Source of the DNA: Venatoribacter pacificus
GTDB lineage: Bacteria; Pseudomonadota; Gammaproteobacteria; Pseudomonadales; Oceanobacteraceae
DNA length: 64,000 bases
Direction: 5' to 3'
Assembly (NCBI RefSeq): GCF_025318105.1
Contig: NZ_JAOANI010000004.1
Span: 1 to 64,000 of the forward strand
Shown: positions 53,987-63,723 of the stretch, one piece after another
Position numbering within the stretch: the stretch's first letter is position 1
Layout of the letters: the number at the start of each line of letters is the position of its first letter
Translations under genes and position numbers: made by a program
The notes under the pieces: generated by a model
What the model saw: the letters and a program-made list of their open reading frames with translations, nothing else
The model's database searches: none
Told to the model about the DNA's origin: nothing

Positions 53987-55003
53987 TTAATCGTTATGGG
54001 GTTTAATGAAGTTATTGCGGCAGCGGTATAAGCCGTTTTCCGGCTGGCTGTCGACGTACCAGAGCAGTTGCTCAATCGAATTCAGGCGATGCGGTGCAAG
54101 CCATTGCCCGATAGAAAACAGGCTTTCAACAAAGCGAAATGGTGTCTGCGGATCACGGCTATTGGCCACGGCTCCAGCCGGGTGTACGTCACCCAGTGCG
54201 CCGTAACCCACCGGAATGGGTACGATCCAGCCCTGCCCTGTTCGGTCGTGCTGCCATTCGCCTTGTGTTTTTTCTGCGGTCTTTTTTGTTTTTCCTTCTG
54301 TTGTTTCTTGCATTACCTCTTCAGCTGTTTCTTCTGCCGTATTGTCGCTCGCCGGTTGGTAGTGCCAATTAATGCGCGACAGCGATAACCAGGCATCCAG
54401 TCGGGTCGCATCCGGCTGCGTGTTTTTAAGTGCCTGTAAACGCTGATCGAGCAAATCGTCACGGGCGACCAGGGTGAAACCGGGTAATAATTGACGGCTT
54501 ATTTTTTTCATCACCTCAGAGTCGCTGTTAGGTTCAGCAAAGGGCTGATAACGACGTAACCAGGGCTTGGCCTGTGGATGAATGGTGCCTCCGGCAATGC
54601 GCATGCGATTAAGAATTTCCGCTACCTGAGCCGGGTATTCTTCGCGCCATTCGTCCGTACCAATATTGACGCCAAATACCAGGCTGATCTCCAGGTGAAT
54701 ACGGCCTTCTTCAACAATGGCGGCGGTTTTTCCGCTTTTATCGATGGGGTTACGGGTAAGGCGGAAAGATTTTACAAAGCCATCGTCGGTGACCAGTTCC
54801 TGATGATCGTGGCACACCACCCCCACGGCATTCAGGGGTAAATCTAACCCGGCCTGTTTTAATTGTCGCTCCAGTGCCCACATCAGGCCGAGGAAGGCCG
54901 TCATCGATGGGAAGCCGTGGGTTAACGGGCTGGAAATGGCGTTGGCGTTTTGTACCCGTAAACGGGGAATGACCAATACATGAGAAATCGCCGGCAGGCT
55001 CAT
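53987..55003 (-). CDS. cas5f: Cascade subunit Cas5f (Csy2)
   Basis: 338 residues from MSLPAISHVLVIPRLRVQNANAISSPLTHGFPSMTAFLGLMWALE, the Csy2 N-terminus. The start overlaps the cas8f stop (ATGA). Caps the 5' handle of the crRNA together with Cas8f. The region about 215-245 contains a Thr/Glu/Lys-rich linker (NTAEETAEEVMQETTEGKTKKTAEK) that looks like an insertion; it is more charged than I expect for the family. Confidence 0.95.
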   Translation of the reverse strand: MSLPAISHVLVIPRLRVQNANAISSPLTHGFPSMTAFLGLMWALERQLKQAGLDLPLNAVGVVCHDHQELVTDDGFVKSFRLTRNPIDKSGKTAAIVEEGRIHLEISLVFGVNIGTDEWREEYPAQVAEILNRMRIAGGTIHPQAKPWLRRYQPFAEPNSDSEVMKKISRQLLPGFTLVARDDLLDQRLQALKNTQPDATRLDAWLSLSRINWHYQPASDNTAEETAEEVMQETTEGKTKKTAEKTQGEWQHDRTGQGWIVPIPVGYGALGDVHPAGAVANSRDPQTPFRFVESLFSIGQWLAPHRLNSIEQLLWYVDSQPENGLYRCRNNFIKPHND

Positions 55004-56337
55004 ACCGCACCTCCTGGCGCACGGCGTTGCTGCGGCACCGGCCAATGGGCTTCGATAACCGCTTGTTTTGCCCAGTGTTTGTATTCCACATCGCCGACGG
55101 TTTTTAATCCGGCTTTGTGCAGCTGCGTGTTTAACCAGTTGGCAAAATAACCGGCAACCTCATCGGGCCAGTCGCCCCACTGATAATCCGCATTAAATTG
55201 TTCGTCTTTGGCTTGATGATCTTGCCGCAGCGGTAATTCAATGCGTTCGGGGTCGAGCCAAAGCCGCTGACATTGCGGTAACTTGCAATCGGTGTGACGG
55301 CTCCAGCCCGGCTCCTGGCCAAAGCGAATACTCTCGCCAAACAGCGCCAGTTGCTGACCCAAAGCCTGCTCCAGAGCCTCGCGCTTTTCACGGGTTGCTT
55401 TAATAGCCTCCGGGTCCGATTGCAGTAAACGGCTCAGCGATTTCAGCAGCTCAGCAACATCATCAAAGAAATAAAAAGAATGAAAGACAGAATCGACTTT
55501 AAGTACCTTAATCCGGTCTGAAGCATTCCAGTGTGGTGGCAGGGACGCTAACAGGTAATTAACCCCACCCCGTTCGCTGTTCAGCTGCGAAATATTCTGC
55601 GGTTTGGTGCCCCCCAGTTTACGCACGACCAGCCCACGGTAATCGTGATAACTGCCGTCGTAAGCGCTGTTTTCCCGGCGGGCCTGGCGGGCCAGTTTGT
55701 TTTCTTCACCAAAGCGTACTGCCTGAATATCGGCATGTACTGTATGCGTCAGTGCGCTGGAAAATAACGGCTGCAACAGTTGATAGTCTGCATTATCGGA
55801 GGGTTCTTCACCCACCAGCCAGTAGAGCTGTTTGGCGACTACGTGTGATGTTGGTTGTGTTTCTGCGCGGATTAATGACGAAAAAGCGTGCATCCATTCC
55901 TGGGCAGTTTCTGCATCTTCTGACAATGCGGCCTGTAAGTCAGAATCCGATGCCTGCATCCAGTCAAACAGACGCTTTCCTTCTACTTCGGTTTTCAGAA
56001 ATTTGAAAACATCCAGTGCGGCGGCATTGCCAACAATATCTTCGGCAAACGCATCACCTAACAGGTGACTGCCGATTTCATGATGTTGAGGGAGATTATT
56101 GGGCGTCAGATGCAGGCTGCTGCCTCTGGCATCCGGGTGGGTGGCTTTGAGTACGTGGGTCACAGCCTGAATTTGATTGACTCGACGGGCGGCATCAGCC
56201 AGCCAGGTCGTGTATTCATATTTAGCCGTCGTCTCAATATCGGTATTGTTGCCTTTCAGCTTGGCATCCCGCCGTTCGTCAATAAACGTGGTAATGGCCG
56301 AACGAAAGGCGCTCGCTCTTGCGGTTAATGTTGTCAT
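55000..56337 (-). CDS. cas8f: Cascade large subunit Cas8f (Csy1)
   Basis: 445 residues. It recognises the CC PAM and helps hold the crRNA handle. Recognisable features are the N-terminal RSAITTFIDERRDAKLKG, LTPNNLPQHHEIGSHLLGD, and the C-terminal RGGVNYLLASLPPHWN and EVAGYFANWLNTQLHKAGLKTVGDVEYKHWAKQA. Length and order fit Csy1. It lies 57 bases after cas2-3. Confidence 0.96.
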   Translation of the reverse strand: MTTLTARASAFRSAITTFIDERRDAKLKGNNTDIETTAKYEYTTWLADAARRVNQIQAVTHVLKATHPDARGSSLHLTPNNLPQHHEIGSHLLGDAFAEDIVGNAAALDVFKFLKTEVEGKRLFDWMQASDSDLQAALSEDAETAQEWMHAFSSLIRAETQPTSHVVAKQLYWLVGEEPSDNADYQLLQPLFSSALTHTVHADIQAVRFGEENKLARQARRENSAYDGSYHDYRGLVVRKLGGTKPQNISQLNSERGGVNYLLASLPPHWNASDRIKVLKVDSVFHSFYFFDDVAELLKSLSRLLQSDPEAIKATREKREALEQALGQQLALFGESIRFGQEPGWSRHTDCKLPQCQRLWLDPERIELPLRQDHQAKDEQFNADYQWGDWPDEVAGYFANWLNTQLHKAGLKTVGDVEYKHWAKQAVIEAHWPVPQQRRAPGGAV

Positions 56338-56394
56338 TCCTTTTTCCTCATTGCTCCGTTTCCTTTGCTGATTTTTCCATGTTCATCATCCTTT

Positions 56395-59300
56395 TTATTG
56401 TCGCTTCATAAACCCAAGCCACGGGTGCCAATTCCACCCCTGTGAATTATCCAACACTTCAACCGTTGTCATTTTTTCTGCACAACGCTCAAGCGACATA
56501 TCCAGCGCTTCGGCCTGTTCACGCACTAAGGTCATTAAATCAAAATCACCCCAGACGCTGATGCCGGTTGCTGGTTGCAGCAACAGGGTGTGTCGCTGGC
56601 TGTGGTCTACCGGTATATACAGGTTTTGCCCACGTGCTGATCGGTTAGCTTCCACCCGATGCAGTCGCAGTTGTTCTTCATCGTCGTCAGGGCGGAACAC
56701 TAACGTGAGGGTTTGGCTGCCTGCGGAATCACGGAACGGCTGATACTGCGCTAATACGCCGGTCAGCAGGTTGTGCGGATGCCGCCAGCCCGGTGCGGCT
56801 TCATCTTGCTCCAACCACTGAACCTGAGTATTACGCCGCGAAACGTTGGCCGGTTTTGGCCGTGGGTACATGCTGGCGGCGATGCGCGCCTGTTCCAGAT
56901 CAACCAGACTAGTCTGCGGTTTTTGCTCTTCAGCATTGCGCGGGAGAATACGCGGTACGGCGTTGAGGCACTGGTACTCATCGGTCTGCAGCAGATCGTG
57001 CAACCAGGGGCTGGTTAAGCGGAACTGCGTTCCTGCTGGGCCTTTTTCAAAACCGGGCCGCTGATAAATACCGTCATCGTTGTTCACGTTGGTAAAGTAT
57101 TTAACCGGCGCATCCAGCAGCAACATATTGGCGTGTTGCGGTGTTTTGCGACGGTGACGCTGTACGCGACCAGCCAACTGAATGAACGAGCGCATGGACG
57201 ATGGCTCGGCGATGGCCCAGTCGGCGTCCCAATCGCGCCCGACTTCACACACCGGTGAGGCCAGCACCACAAACAACTGCTGCGAGGCGGTTGTAGTATC
57301 CAGCGCATGGCGTATCTGGGGTTGTTGATACACCACCTGGCCGCCATCACCCCGGCGGTTAAAGGCGCTATCCAGCAGGTTCTCGATGGCTGAGCGCTGC
57401 ACCAGTGGAAAACGTGAGTGGTAGACGCACAGGTGAATGTGAACATCATCAGCGGCGCCCAAAGCGTAAAGCGCTCTGGCCACCTGAGTCAGCGCTTCGA
57501 TATTGGCCATCCGCACCATGCCAAAGCTCACCTGTTTAGCGCTGACAGGGTCGATCTCAGAATGATGGTGATGTAAGCGGATGCAGCCATCACGAAGGAT
57601 GCGGGCCAGCTCAGAGTAGACCTCATTGGGCTGCCGGGTGGTGATGTCCAGCGGCAAAATTTCTGCCTGACGGCATGGCTTTTCTTTCGCTAATTGCGCA
57701 ACACGTTGACCAATAAATTGTTGGTGTTGCTGCTCAAACAATTCAGCTGTTTTAACCGTTGTGCTCTGCACACCAAATTCATCAACCCAAAGACATGGAA
57801 TATCCGCCATCGAGTTCGTCTCACCGCCATCGGCACCGCGATTGTTAAGATAATGCTGGCGTCCCTGGCGATAGGCCATAAACATACCCGCAACTAACGC
57901 GGGCGGTAAGGTGGCCGAGGATAAGATAACGCGGCTGCCCAGCAATCCGGCCCAATACACTAACCGGGTCAGCGCTGGCAGATCGTTCAGGTCGTAGTCG
58001 TCGAGCTCATCCAGAATCAGGTCGCTGCTCATTAAGCGCAGCATCGGGGCAATTTGTCGGCCAGCGCGCTGTGATTCGGTAGCCGGAACCAGATGATCAA
58101 CAGTACAAACCAGCATAGGAGCCGACAGCAGTTTGCGGATATCGGCATTGGCTAACGCTTTGGCCAGCAACGGATGATCGGCACTATTGCCTTCGTACAG
58201 CACATGGCTGTCTTCTTCGAGCAGCTCCTGCACTGAAGCTGAGCCGCTTTGCTCCGCCCGCTGTTCGTAATACTCAAATAATGCCCGGCTGGACGAACCG
58301 CCAACCTGAATGGCCAGTTCATCGTCATTCAGGTGCAGGTCTTTGCGGTAGCTGCGCCCGGTCTGCAAGGTCAGTGTGCGCAGGCCAAGCGCATAGGTTG
58401 CGCGCATGCCCTGCTGCGGACTGGCAAGAGCATAAAGAATGCGGGCATTGGCCAGTGTTTTACCGCAACCGGTTGACGCCATATTAATAATAAAAGCGCC
58501 TTGTTGCCGGGCGCTTTCGCGGATGGCCGTGGCGGCATCAAAGGCTTTATCCTGCCAGGAGAAACGTGGGTTACCACTGCGTTTTCTTAAGCCACGATGA
58601 TTGGCTAAACGCGGTAAATAGCGCTCAAATCCGGGTAATGCATGAGCGATAGAGGCGGCACCCTGCGCAACCCCTAATAAATGTTCAAGCAATGATTGGT
58701 TAAGCACCGGCCGACCATGTTTATTGTGCGTGGTATTCGCGGCCAGCGTTTGCTTGATCTGTAAAAAAGGCACACGTCCGGCAACCGGTTTATCGGTGGC
58801 GGTTAACCCCAGGCTGGAATAATGATGGTCACCCAGCATCAGACAAAGCCGCGCCAGATGCATTACATACGGATTATCCAGCCAGTTTCCCCGGTGAGTT
58901 TGTTGCAGCGATATTAAGCGTTTTGCTAACTTCGCCGCTTGCTTGCGCCAGACCGGAGACATAACAGGCAAATCGCCTTGCAAGCTCCAGTATTTTTCTT
59001 TGAGAGCCTGGTCTGCATCCTGTGCCTGTTCGTTCCAGTCGTGCGCAACCTTTGATAATAAATCCGGTAATTCATGCAGACCTGGAGCACGTCCTTTGGT
59101 ACCAAGCCATTGTTGTTTACCGTCATTATCTTTTGCCGGTTTAAGTGGTAAGCGGTGATGGGTGACGATCAACCAGCCAATAGCGGCGGCGACCGGGGCC
59201 TGGGAAGAGAGAGTACGAAAAGGTTGCGGATGATCGGCAGCATCCAGACCATCACGCCAGTAACGTCCGGGCATGGTCCAGATTGCAGGATCGTCGGTTG

Positions 59301-59826
59301 TTTCATCGGCCAGGCGCTGCAGCCATTGTTCGTCAGTATCGGTGCCGACGAATGCCTGAAATAAGCGCAGTGACACCCATTCATGGCGGTACAGATTTTT
59401 CTCTGTACGCTGTCCTTTTAAGCGCTCCTGAAACGCAATACTGGCCTTACCTAAATCGTGCAACAGCCCCGCGAACTGAGCCAGTACACGAATAAGTTCG
59501 AGGGTATGCCAATCGTTTTCGTCTTCGTGGCGCAGCACATTACGCGCCGTGCTATTCGTGGGGGTCGCGCCTTCCATATTGAACTGGCTGGCGTCGCCGA
59601 CAATCCACATCAGTTCGCTGTGGTCTTTGCCGCGAATCCAGTGGCAGGCAACCGCGGTATTTTTGCGTGCGGTTTTGCGCAGCAGTTTGCGTAGGGTATT
59701 CAGGCCCTCCTGCGTAATGGCCGTCTGCCAGGTGCGTTCTCCTCTGCGCTCGGCAAATTGATCCAGAATTCGGCGACTTTCTTTTAAAGCGTTTTTATTG
59801 CATTGCGAAACCAGAAGGACATTCAT
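56395..59826 (-). CDS. cas3: Cas2-Cas3 fusion nuclease-helicase
   Basis: 1143-residue type I-F effector and adaptation protein. Residues 1-95 are a Cas2 domain (MNVLLVSQCNKNALKESRRILDQFAER). The HD nuclease is centred on H123-D124 (GLLHDLGKASIAFQERL), with further ligands in THHRLP (223-224) and GDHHYSSLG (333-335). The superfamily 2 helicase has Walker A STGCGKT (451-457), DELD (606-609), SSATLPP (636-642) and the QLAGRVQRHRR motif VI. A C-terminal domain follows. Start codon overlaps the cas1 stop (ATGA). All motifs are intact. Confidence 0.97.
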   Translation of the reverse strand: MNVLLVSQCNKNALKESRRILDQFAERRGERTWQTAITQEGLNTLRKLLRKTARKNTAVACHWIRGKDHSELMWIVGDASQFNMEGATPTNSTARNVLRHEDENDWHTLELIRVLAQFAGLLHDLGKASIAFQERLKGQRTEKNLYRHEWVSLRLFQAFVGTDTDEQWLQRLADETTDDPAIWTMPGRYWRDGLDAADHPQPFRTLSSQAPVAAAIGWLIVTHHRLPLKPAKDNDGKQQWLGTKGRAPGLHELPDLLSKVAHDWNEQAQDADQALKEKYWSLQGDLPVMSPVWRKQAAKLAKRLISLQQTHRGNWLDNPYVMHLARLCLMLGDHHYSSLGLTATDKPVAGRVPFLQIKQTLAANTTHNKHGRPVLNQSLLEHLLGVAQGAASIAHALPGFERYLPRLANHRGLRKRSGNPRFSWQDKAFDAATAIRESARQQGAFIINMASTGCGKTLANARILYALASPQQGMRATYALGLRTLTLQTGRSYRKDLHLNDDELAIQVGGSSSRALFEYYEQRAEQSGSASVQELLEEDSHVLYEGNSADHPLLAKALANADIRKLLSAPMLVCTVDHLVPATESQRAGRQIAPMLRLMSSDLILDELDDYDLNDLPALTRLVYWAGLLGSRVILSSATLPPALVAGMFMAYRQGRQHYLNNRGADGGETNSMADIPCLWVDEFGVQSTTVKTAELFEQQHQQFIGQRVAQLAKEKPCRQAEILPLDITTRQPNEVYSELARILRDGCIRLHHHHSEIDPVSAKQVSFGMVRMANIEALTQVARALYALGAADDVHIHLCVYHSRFPLVQRSAIENLLDSAFNRRGDGGQVVYQQPQIRHALDTTTASQQLFVVLASPVCEVGRDWDADWAIAEPSSMRSFIQLAGRVQRHRRKTPQHANMLLLDAPVKYFTNVNNDDGIYQRPGFEKGPAGTQFRLTSPWLHDLLQTDEYQCLNAVPRILPRNAEEQKPQTSLVDLEQARIAASMYPRPKPANVSRRNTQVQWLEQDEAAPGWRHPHNLLTGVLAQYQPFRDSAGSQTLTLVFRPDDDEEQLRLHRVEANRSARGQNLYIPVDHSQRHTLLLQPATGISVWGDFDLMTLVREQAEALDMSLERCAEKMTTVEVLDNSQGWNWHPWLGFMKRQ

Positions 59827-60800
59827 AAAACCGCCTTTGCGGCCGTATCGGTTGCGACGCTTTTTAACGTATTAATGATAAAGTCGAGGGATTCGCTACG
59901 TGTCAGGGCTTCAATGCAGTGCTGGCGAAATGCCTGTTCGTCGTCACCACGCATCGCCGACAGAAATGCCTGCGGCAGAATGCAGGCGTCTTTAATTAAA
60001 TCGGCGGCATCAAATACCAGACCGCCACGCCGGGTTTTGCCATGCAGCACCGCCAGTCCGTGCGGCAGACCTAAAACCCAGGTGGCCGTAGCGCCGAGGC
60101 CATAGGCCAGATAATTGCCGTGATCGAGAAAGCGATTCGCCGGATCAGACCCCGTCCCTCGCTTGGCGCGGGTAAAATCGCCGTAGTTCACCGTATCGAC
60201 TGCCAGCTTAAACAGCGCTTTGGTCAGGCGGGCTTCTTCGGTTAGCAATCCGGTTGTATCCGTCTGCTGCTGAATCCGTTCTTCACTGCCGGTTAATAGC
60301 TGATTCAGCCTTACGATATCGACGCGAAAACCCTGATCATGCAGTGAGCGGCGGTTCCACTCTTGCCTCAGCCTTGCCAAACGCTCTTGCTGCAGCGTTT
60401 TTGCCGCCTGCAGACGCAACTCATCATCGAACCAGAATTTCACCCAGCCCTGTAAATATTCTGTCGGCCGATATTCACTCTGAGGGGAAAACCATGCGAC
60501 TTCGATGTCCATTTCATTCGCACTGAACAGTGGCGTCCCACCGCCACCACAAAACCCAACCAGAACACCGGCTTTTGCCAGTTCCCGCATCGCCGCCTGG
60601 GTAACCGAAGTTCCGGTGCCAAGCAACAGGGTTGTGGTATTGGCAATCGGGATATTCCAGTAGAGGGATTTTTTTCCCTGATCGGTGACGTATTCCACAC
60701 GTCCGCCATTCACCAATACCCGGCAATACTGCAGGTAATAAATATTGGCTCGTTTGGAATGTAATATTGTTTTCAGGTCTGAAGGTGATAGATCATCCAT
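59823..60800 (-). CDS. cas1: CRISPR integrase Cas1
   Basis: 325-residue type I-F Cas1. The metal ligands predicted from the P. aeruginosa protein are present: E189 (LTEEARLTK), H253 (VLHGKTRRGG), D264 and D267 (VFDAADLIKD). The N-terminal beta domain begins SPSDLKTILHSKRANIYYLQYCRVLVNGGRVEYV. First gene of the operon cas1, cas2-3, cas8f, cas5f, cas7f, cas6f. Confidence 0.97.
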   Translation of the reverse strand: MDDLSPSDLKTILHSKRANIYYLQYCRVLVNGGRVEYVTDQGKKSLYWNIPIANTTTLLLGTGTSVTQAAMRELAKAGVLVGFCGGGGTPLFSANEMDIEVAWFSPQSEYRPTEYLQGWVKFWFDDELRLQAAKTLQQERLARLRQEWNRRSLHDQGFRVDIVRLNQLLTGSEERIQQQTDTTGLLTEEARLTKALFKLAVDTVNYGDFTRAKRGTGSDPANRFLDHGNYLAYGLGATATWVLGLPHGLAVLHGKTRRGGLVFDAADLIKDACILPQAFLSAMRGDDEQAFRQHCIEALTRSESLDFIINTLKSVATDTAAKAVL

Positions 60801-61045
60801 AGTCGTTCGCTGGCCCTCTGGCTGGCTTTCTTCCCTGTATCACTTGAGCATTCATCGCTTAGCGATGCCTGCTGCGATTAGACTTTGTGCGAATGAAGAT
60901 ACTGACTTATTTATAATCAATCAATGTTTTGCAGCGCCACATAAGCGCTATCAGCCATGAAGATTCACAGCTGATGAATATTACGAATAGGTATTAGTCG
61001 TTTATAAAAAGCGCATAGAGAATGCGCCGCATATCGAGTGAATAA
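60801..61045. promoter_or_regulatory. Upstream region of the cas operon
   Basis: About 245 bases. A perfect 15-bp palindrome, CATCGCT-T-AGCGATG (60853-60867), lies 53 bases before cas1. TATAAAT on the minus strand near 60910 may be part of the promoter, but no good -35 was found. The far end holds the 3' side of the MBL-fold gene. Confidence 0.5.
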
Positions 61046-62296
61046 TCAAAGCTCAGTCGCACTCTCCTGCGACTTCTGCCTAACCGGCACCTGCGCCAAC
61101 CGTTTATTATCGCCACCCTCTTCCGCACGCGGTTCCATTTCGTGCACTGTATTTTCCAACCCGGCAACGTCCTGCTCAATTAACGGCTGCCACCAGTAAC
61201 TGAAGCGCTGTTCGCTGCCGATAATAACGCCTTCACCAATGGTTGGTGTAACCAGCGCAATATTGCGTTGTTCGGCCTGTTGCCGTACCTGCTCCAGCGG
61301 GTCGTACCAGGCATGAATAGACAAGTCGAAGGTGCTGTTATGGATGGGCAGCATCTGCTTGCCACGTAAATCGATATGCGCCTGTACACTTTGCTCCGGC
61401 ATCATATGCACATGCGCCCAGCGCGGATTGTAAGCACCGTTTTCGACCATGGTTAAATCGAACGGGCCATAGCGTTCGCCTATGGTTTTAAAGCCATCAA
61501 AATAGCCGCCGTCACCACTGAAAAAATAGCGTTTATCGTCGCGGATAATGACCCAGGATGCCCACAGTGTTTCATCACCATCCAGTACTCCACGACCGGA
61601 AAAATGCTGCGCCGGAGTGGCAGCAACTAAGGTGTTACCAACCTGAGTTTCCTGCCACCAGTCGTGTTCGTGAATGCGTTCTTCGTTGACGCCCCAGTCC
61701 CGCAAATATTGGCCCAGGCCCAGGGGTACATAAAAACCTTCGGCACGATCAGCCAGCGCACGAATGCTGGCTTCATCCAGATGGTCATAATGGTTATGGG
61801 AAATAATAATGCCAGTCAGTGGCGGCAATTCATCCAGGCCAATAGGCGGCTGATGAAAGCGTTTGGGGCCGGCCCATTGCACCGGAGAGGCACGTTCGGA
61901 GAATACCGGGTCCAGCAGCCAGAGTTCGCCGTTAAGCGCCAGCAGTAAGGTTGAGTGGCCAATGCGGTATACACGATGCTCACCGGCTGGTAACTGCTGC
62001 AGTTCCTCAGCATTAAAAGAGCGCACCGGAATAGCCTGCGATGGCACCGAGCGCGGATGCTTGCCGGTCGCCAGCTCCCAGAAAATACCGGCCACCTCTT
62101 TCAAGCCATGCGCAGGGCGTGGAACCGGGTTGGTAAATTGCTGTTCTGCCGTATCGTATTGCGGCGACTGTTGCAGCCGTTCTGCCTGAGCGCTTGCATT
62201 GACCCTGCTGCTGGCACAACCGCTCAACAGCATCGGGATTACAACCAGTAATATCAGCACGGTGGCGGCACCCGCAGCGATGATGGGGTATTTCAT
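61046..62296 (-). CDS. MBL-fold lipoprotein, NAPE-PLD/UlaG-like
   Basis: 416-residue metallo-beta-lactamase-fold hydrolase with a lipoprotein signal (LLSGC). Metal-binding motifs are SHNHYDHLD (H-x-H-x-D-H), TPAQHFSGRGVLDGDETLWASWVI, FFSGDGGYFDGF and the late IHNSTFDLSIHAWYDP. The arrangement matches the NAPE-hydrolysing phospholipase D group (IGHSTLLLALNGELWLLDPVFSERASPVQWAGPKR near the N-terminus). Substrate in bacteria is not known. The C-terminal 40 residues are charged and probably disordered. Confidence 0.88.
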   Translation of the reverse strand: MKYPIIAAGAATVLILLVVIPMLLSGCASSRVNASAQAERLQQSPQYDTAEQQFTNPVPRPAHGLKEVAGIFWELATGKHPRSVPSQAIPVRSFNAEELQQLPAGEHRVYRIGHSTLLLALNGELWLLDPVFSERASPVQWAGPKRFHQPPIGLDELPPLTGIIISHNHYDHLDEASIRALADRAEGFYVPLGLGQYLRDWGVNEERIHEHDWWQETQVGNTLVAATPAQHFSGRGVLDGDETLWASWVIIRDDKRYFFSGDGGYFDGFKTIGERYGPFDLTMVENGAYNPRWAHVHMMPEQSVQAHIDLRGKQMLPIHNSTFDLSIHAWYDPLEQVRQQAEQRNIALVTPTIGEGVIIGSEQRFSYWWQPLIEQDVAGLENTVHEMEPRAEEGGDNKRLAQVPVRQKSQESATEL

Positions 62297-62702
62297 TCGG
62301 CTCTCCGGCCCACTCGGGGCATTTTGACTGCGGCCAATATTAAGTAACCACTGGTTATTAATAAACCGTTTCTGCCGACTACTGTGTTCGTCGTAGCGGA
62401 TTAATCGGCCAGTGCGGTTTCTTTTGCGTGTTGCCAGGAAAAGGCCAGCTCATCTTTCACCAACCTGGAATATAGAACAATCGGCATTCATTGCAGTCAG
62501 CGCTGCAAGCGTAAATTGCAGAGCGAACAGGCTGCGAAGCAGGAAAACACCCCTGTGTTAACACTCCGTAACCAGAACGTAATTCCTTGGTAAAAGCCCC
62601 ATAAAGCGCTCAGTCTGAGGTATGAAAGTGTTAACTGCTCAGCATTATTTCATTTTCTGCAGCCATACACTGTACGACTGTTTAACGTCAGAGTGTTGTG
62701 CT
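62297..62702. other. Intergenic region before the fructosamine-kinase-family gene
   Basis: About 400 bases between divergent genes with no gene found. The in-frame extension upstream of 62703 (from 62622) has no family similarity. Nothing else was recognised. Confidence 0.45.
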
Positions 62703-63650
62703 ATGAACCATGCTTTTGCCCTTGATGAGCGCGCATCCGGTTACCATGACGACCACACAGCTCAGCCATTGCTTCGCGATGTTCTGGCCGATGCGGTGAA
62801 TAATCGCCTGCTGTTTCCATCGGCAACCGATTTACGTGGATTCAGTCGTCACCAGCATAAAAACCAATTGCAGTTCAGTGTGCAGACCGCAGCCGGTGCG
62901 TTTTTTATCAAGTGTCAGGATCTGGAATATCTGCCGCACTTTGCCGCCGAACAGGAATGCCTGTTACGCATGCTGGCAACACAGACCATGGCTGCCTGTG
63001 CTCCGCTGGCTCTGGGCTCACTCAAGCGTGCGGATATGCAGCCTATGTCTTATCTTATTTTGCAGCATATTCCACTGGCGGTGCATGGTGACTGGTTCAG
63101 TGCCGGTCAGCAGCTGGCACAGATGCATCATCATACAACCGATAAAGGCTACGGTTTTGAGCGCATGACCTGGTGTGGCGAAACCGCTCAGGATAATCGC
63201 TGGAATGCCAACTGGTGCGATTTTTTTATCGGCCAGCGCCTGCAACCCTTACTCACACAATTACTGGACCGTGGCATCCGCCTTGCCCACAGCAACCGTG
63301 CATTACAGCGGGCGAAAGAAATATTAGATAATCATCAGCCTGAGGCAGCATTACTGCACGGCGATTTGTGGTCGGGGAATATTGGTTTTAATCCGGATAA
63401 ACATTTGTCGTACCCGGTATTATTCGACCCCGCCAGTTATTATGGCGATGCCGAAACGGACCTGGCCATGACCGAGTTATTTGGCCGCTTCCCGAAAAAA
63501 TTCTACGACGGCTATGAAAGCGTTAATTCTTCCGCTGACAATCGTGAACAACGCAAGCCGGTGTATCAGCTCTACCATCTGCTCAATCATGCCTTGCTGT
63601 TTGGTGGCAGTTATATTCCTCAGGCCGAATCTTTAATGGCAAAACTCTGA
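62703..63650 (+). CDS. Fructosamine kinase family protein
   Basis: 315 residues from MNHAFALDERASGYHDD. Kinase-like (APH fold) protein related to E. coli YniA. Features are AGAFFIKCQDLEYLPHFAAEQECLLRML (ATP-site Lys and alpha-C), the catalytic loop LLHGDLWSGNIGFNP, the metal site PVLFDPASYYGDAETDLAMTELF and QLYHLLNHALLFGGSYI near the end. Family members phosphorylate ketosamines or ribulosamines, starting deglycation. The upstream ATG at 62622 is less likely because the extra residues lack conservation. Confidence 0.9.
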   Translation: MNHAFALDERASGYHDDHTAQPLLRDVLADAVNNRLLFPSATDLRGFSRHQHKNQLQFSVQTAAGAFFIKCQDLEYLPHFAAEQECLLRMLATQTMAACAPLALGSLKRADMQPMSYLILQHIPLAVHGDWFSAGQQLAQMHHHTTDKGYGFERMTWCGETAQDNRWNANWCDFFIGQRLQPLLTQLLDRGIRLAHSNRALQRAKEILDNHQPEAALLHGDLWSGNIGFNPDKHLSYPVLFDPASYYGDAETDLAMTELFGRFPKKFYDGYESVNSSADNREQRKPVYQLYHLLNHALLFGGSYIPQAESLMAKL

Positions 63651-63680
63651 TGCTCAGCCAGGATGGTAAAGCCTGAACGT

Positions 63681-63708
63681 AAAAAGCCCGGAAAATCCGG
63701 GCTTTTTT
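63681..63708. terminator. Bidirectional terminator
   Basis: AAAAAGCCCGGA, loop AAA, TCCGGGCTTTTTT. Between the convergent kinase-family gene and pdxH. Confidence 0.9.
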
Positions 63709-63723
63709 GCATTCAGATAATGG

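Noticed and set aside
60900..60920. TATAAAT as the cas operon -10 box
   Set aside because: No acceptable -35 element at 16-18 bases; left unassigned within the upstream region.
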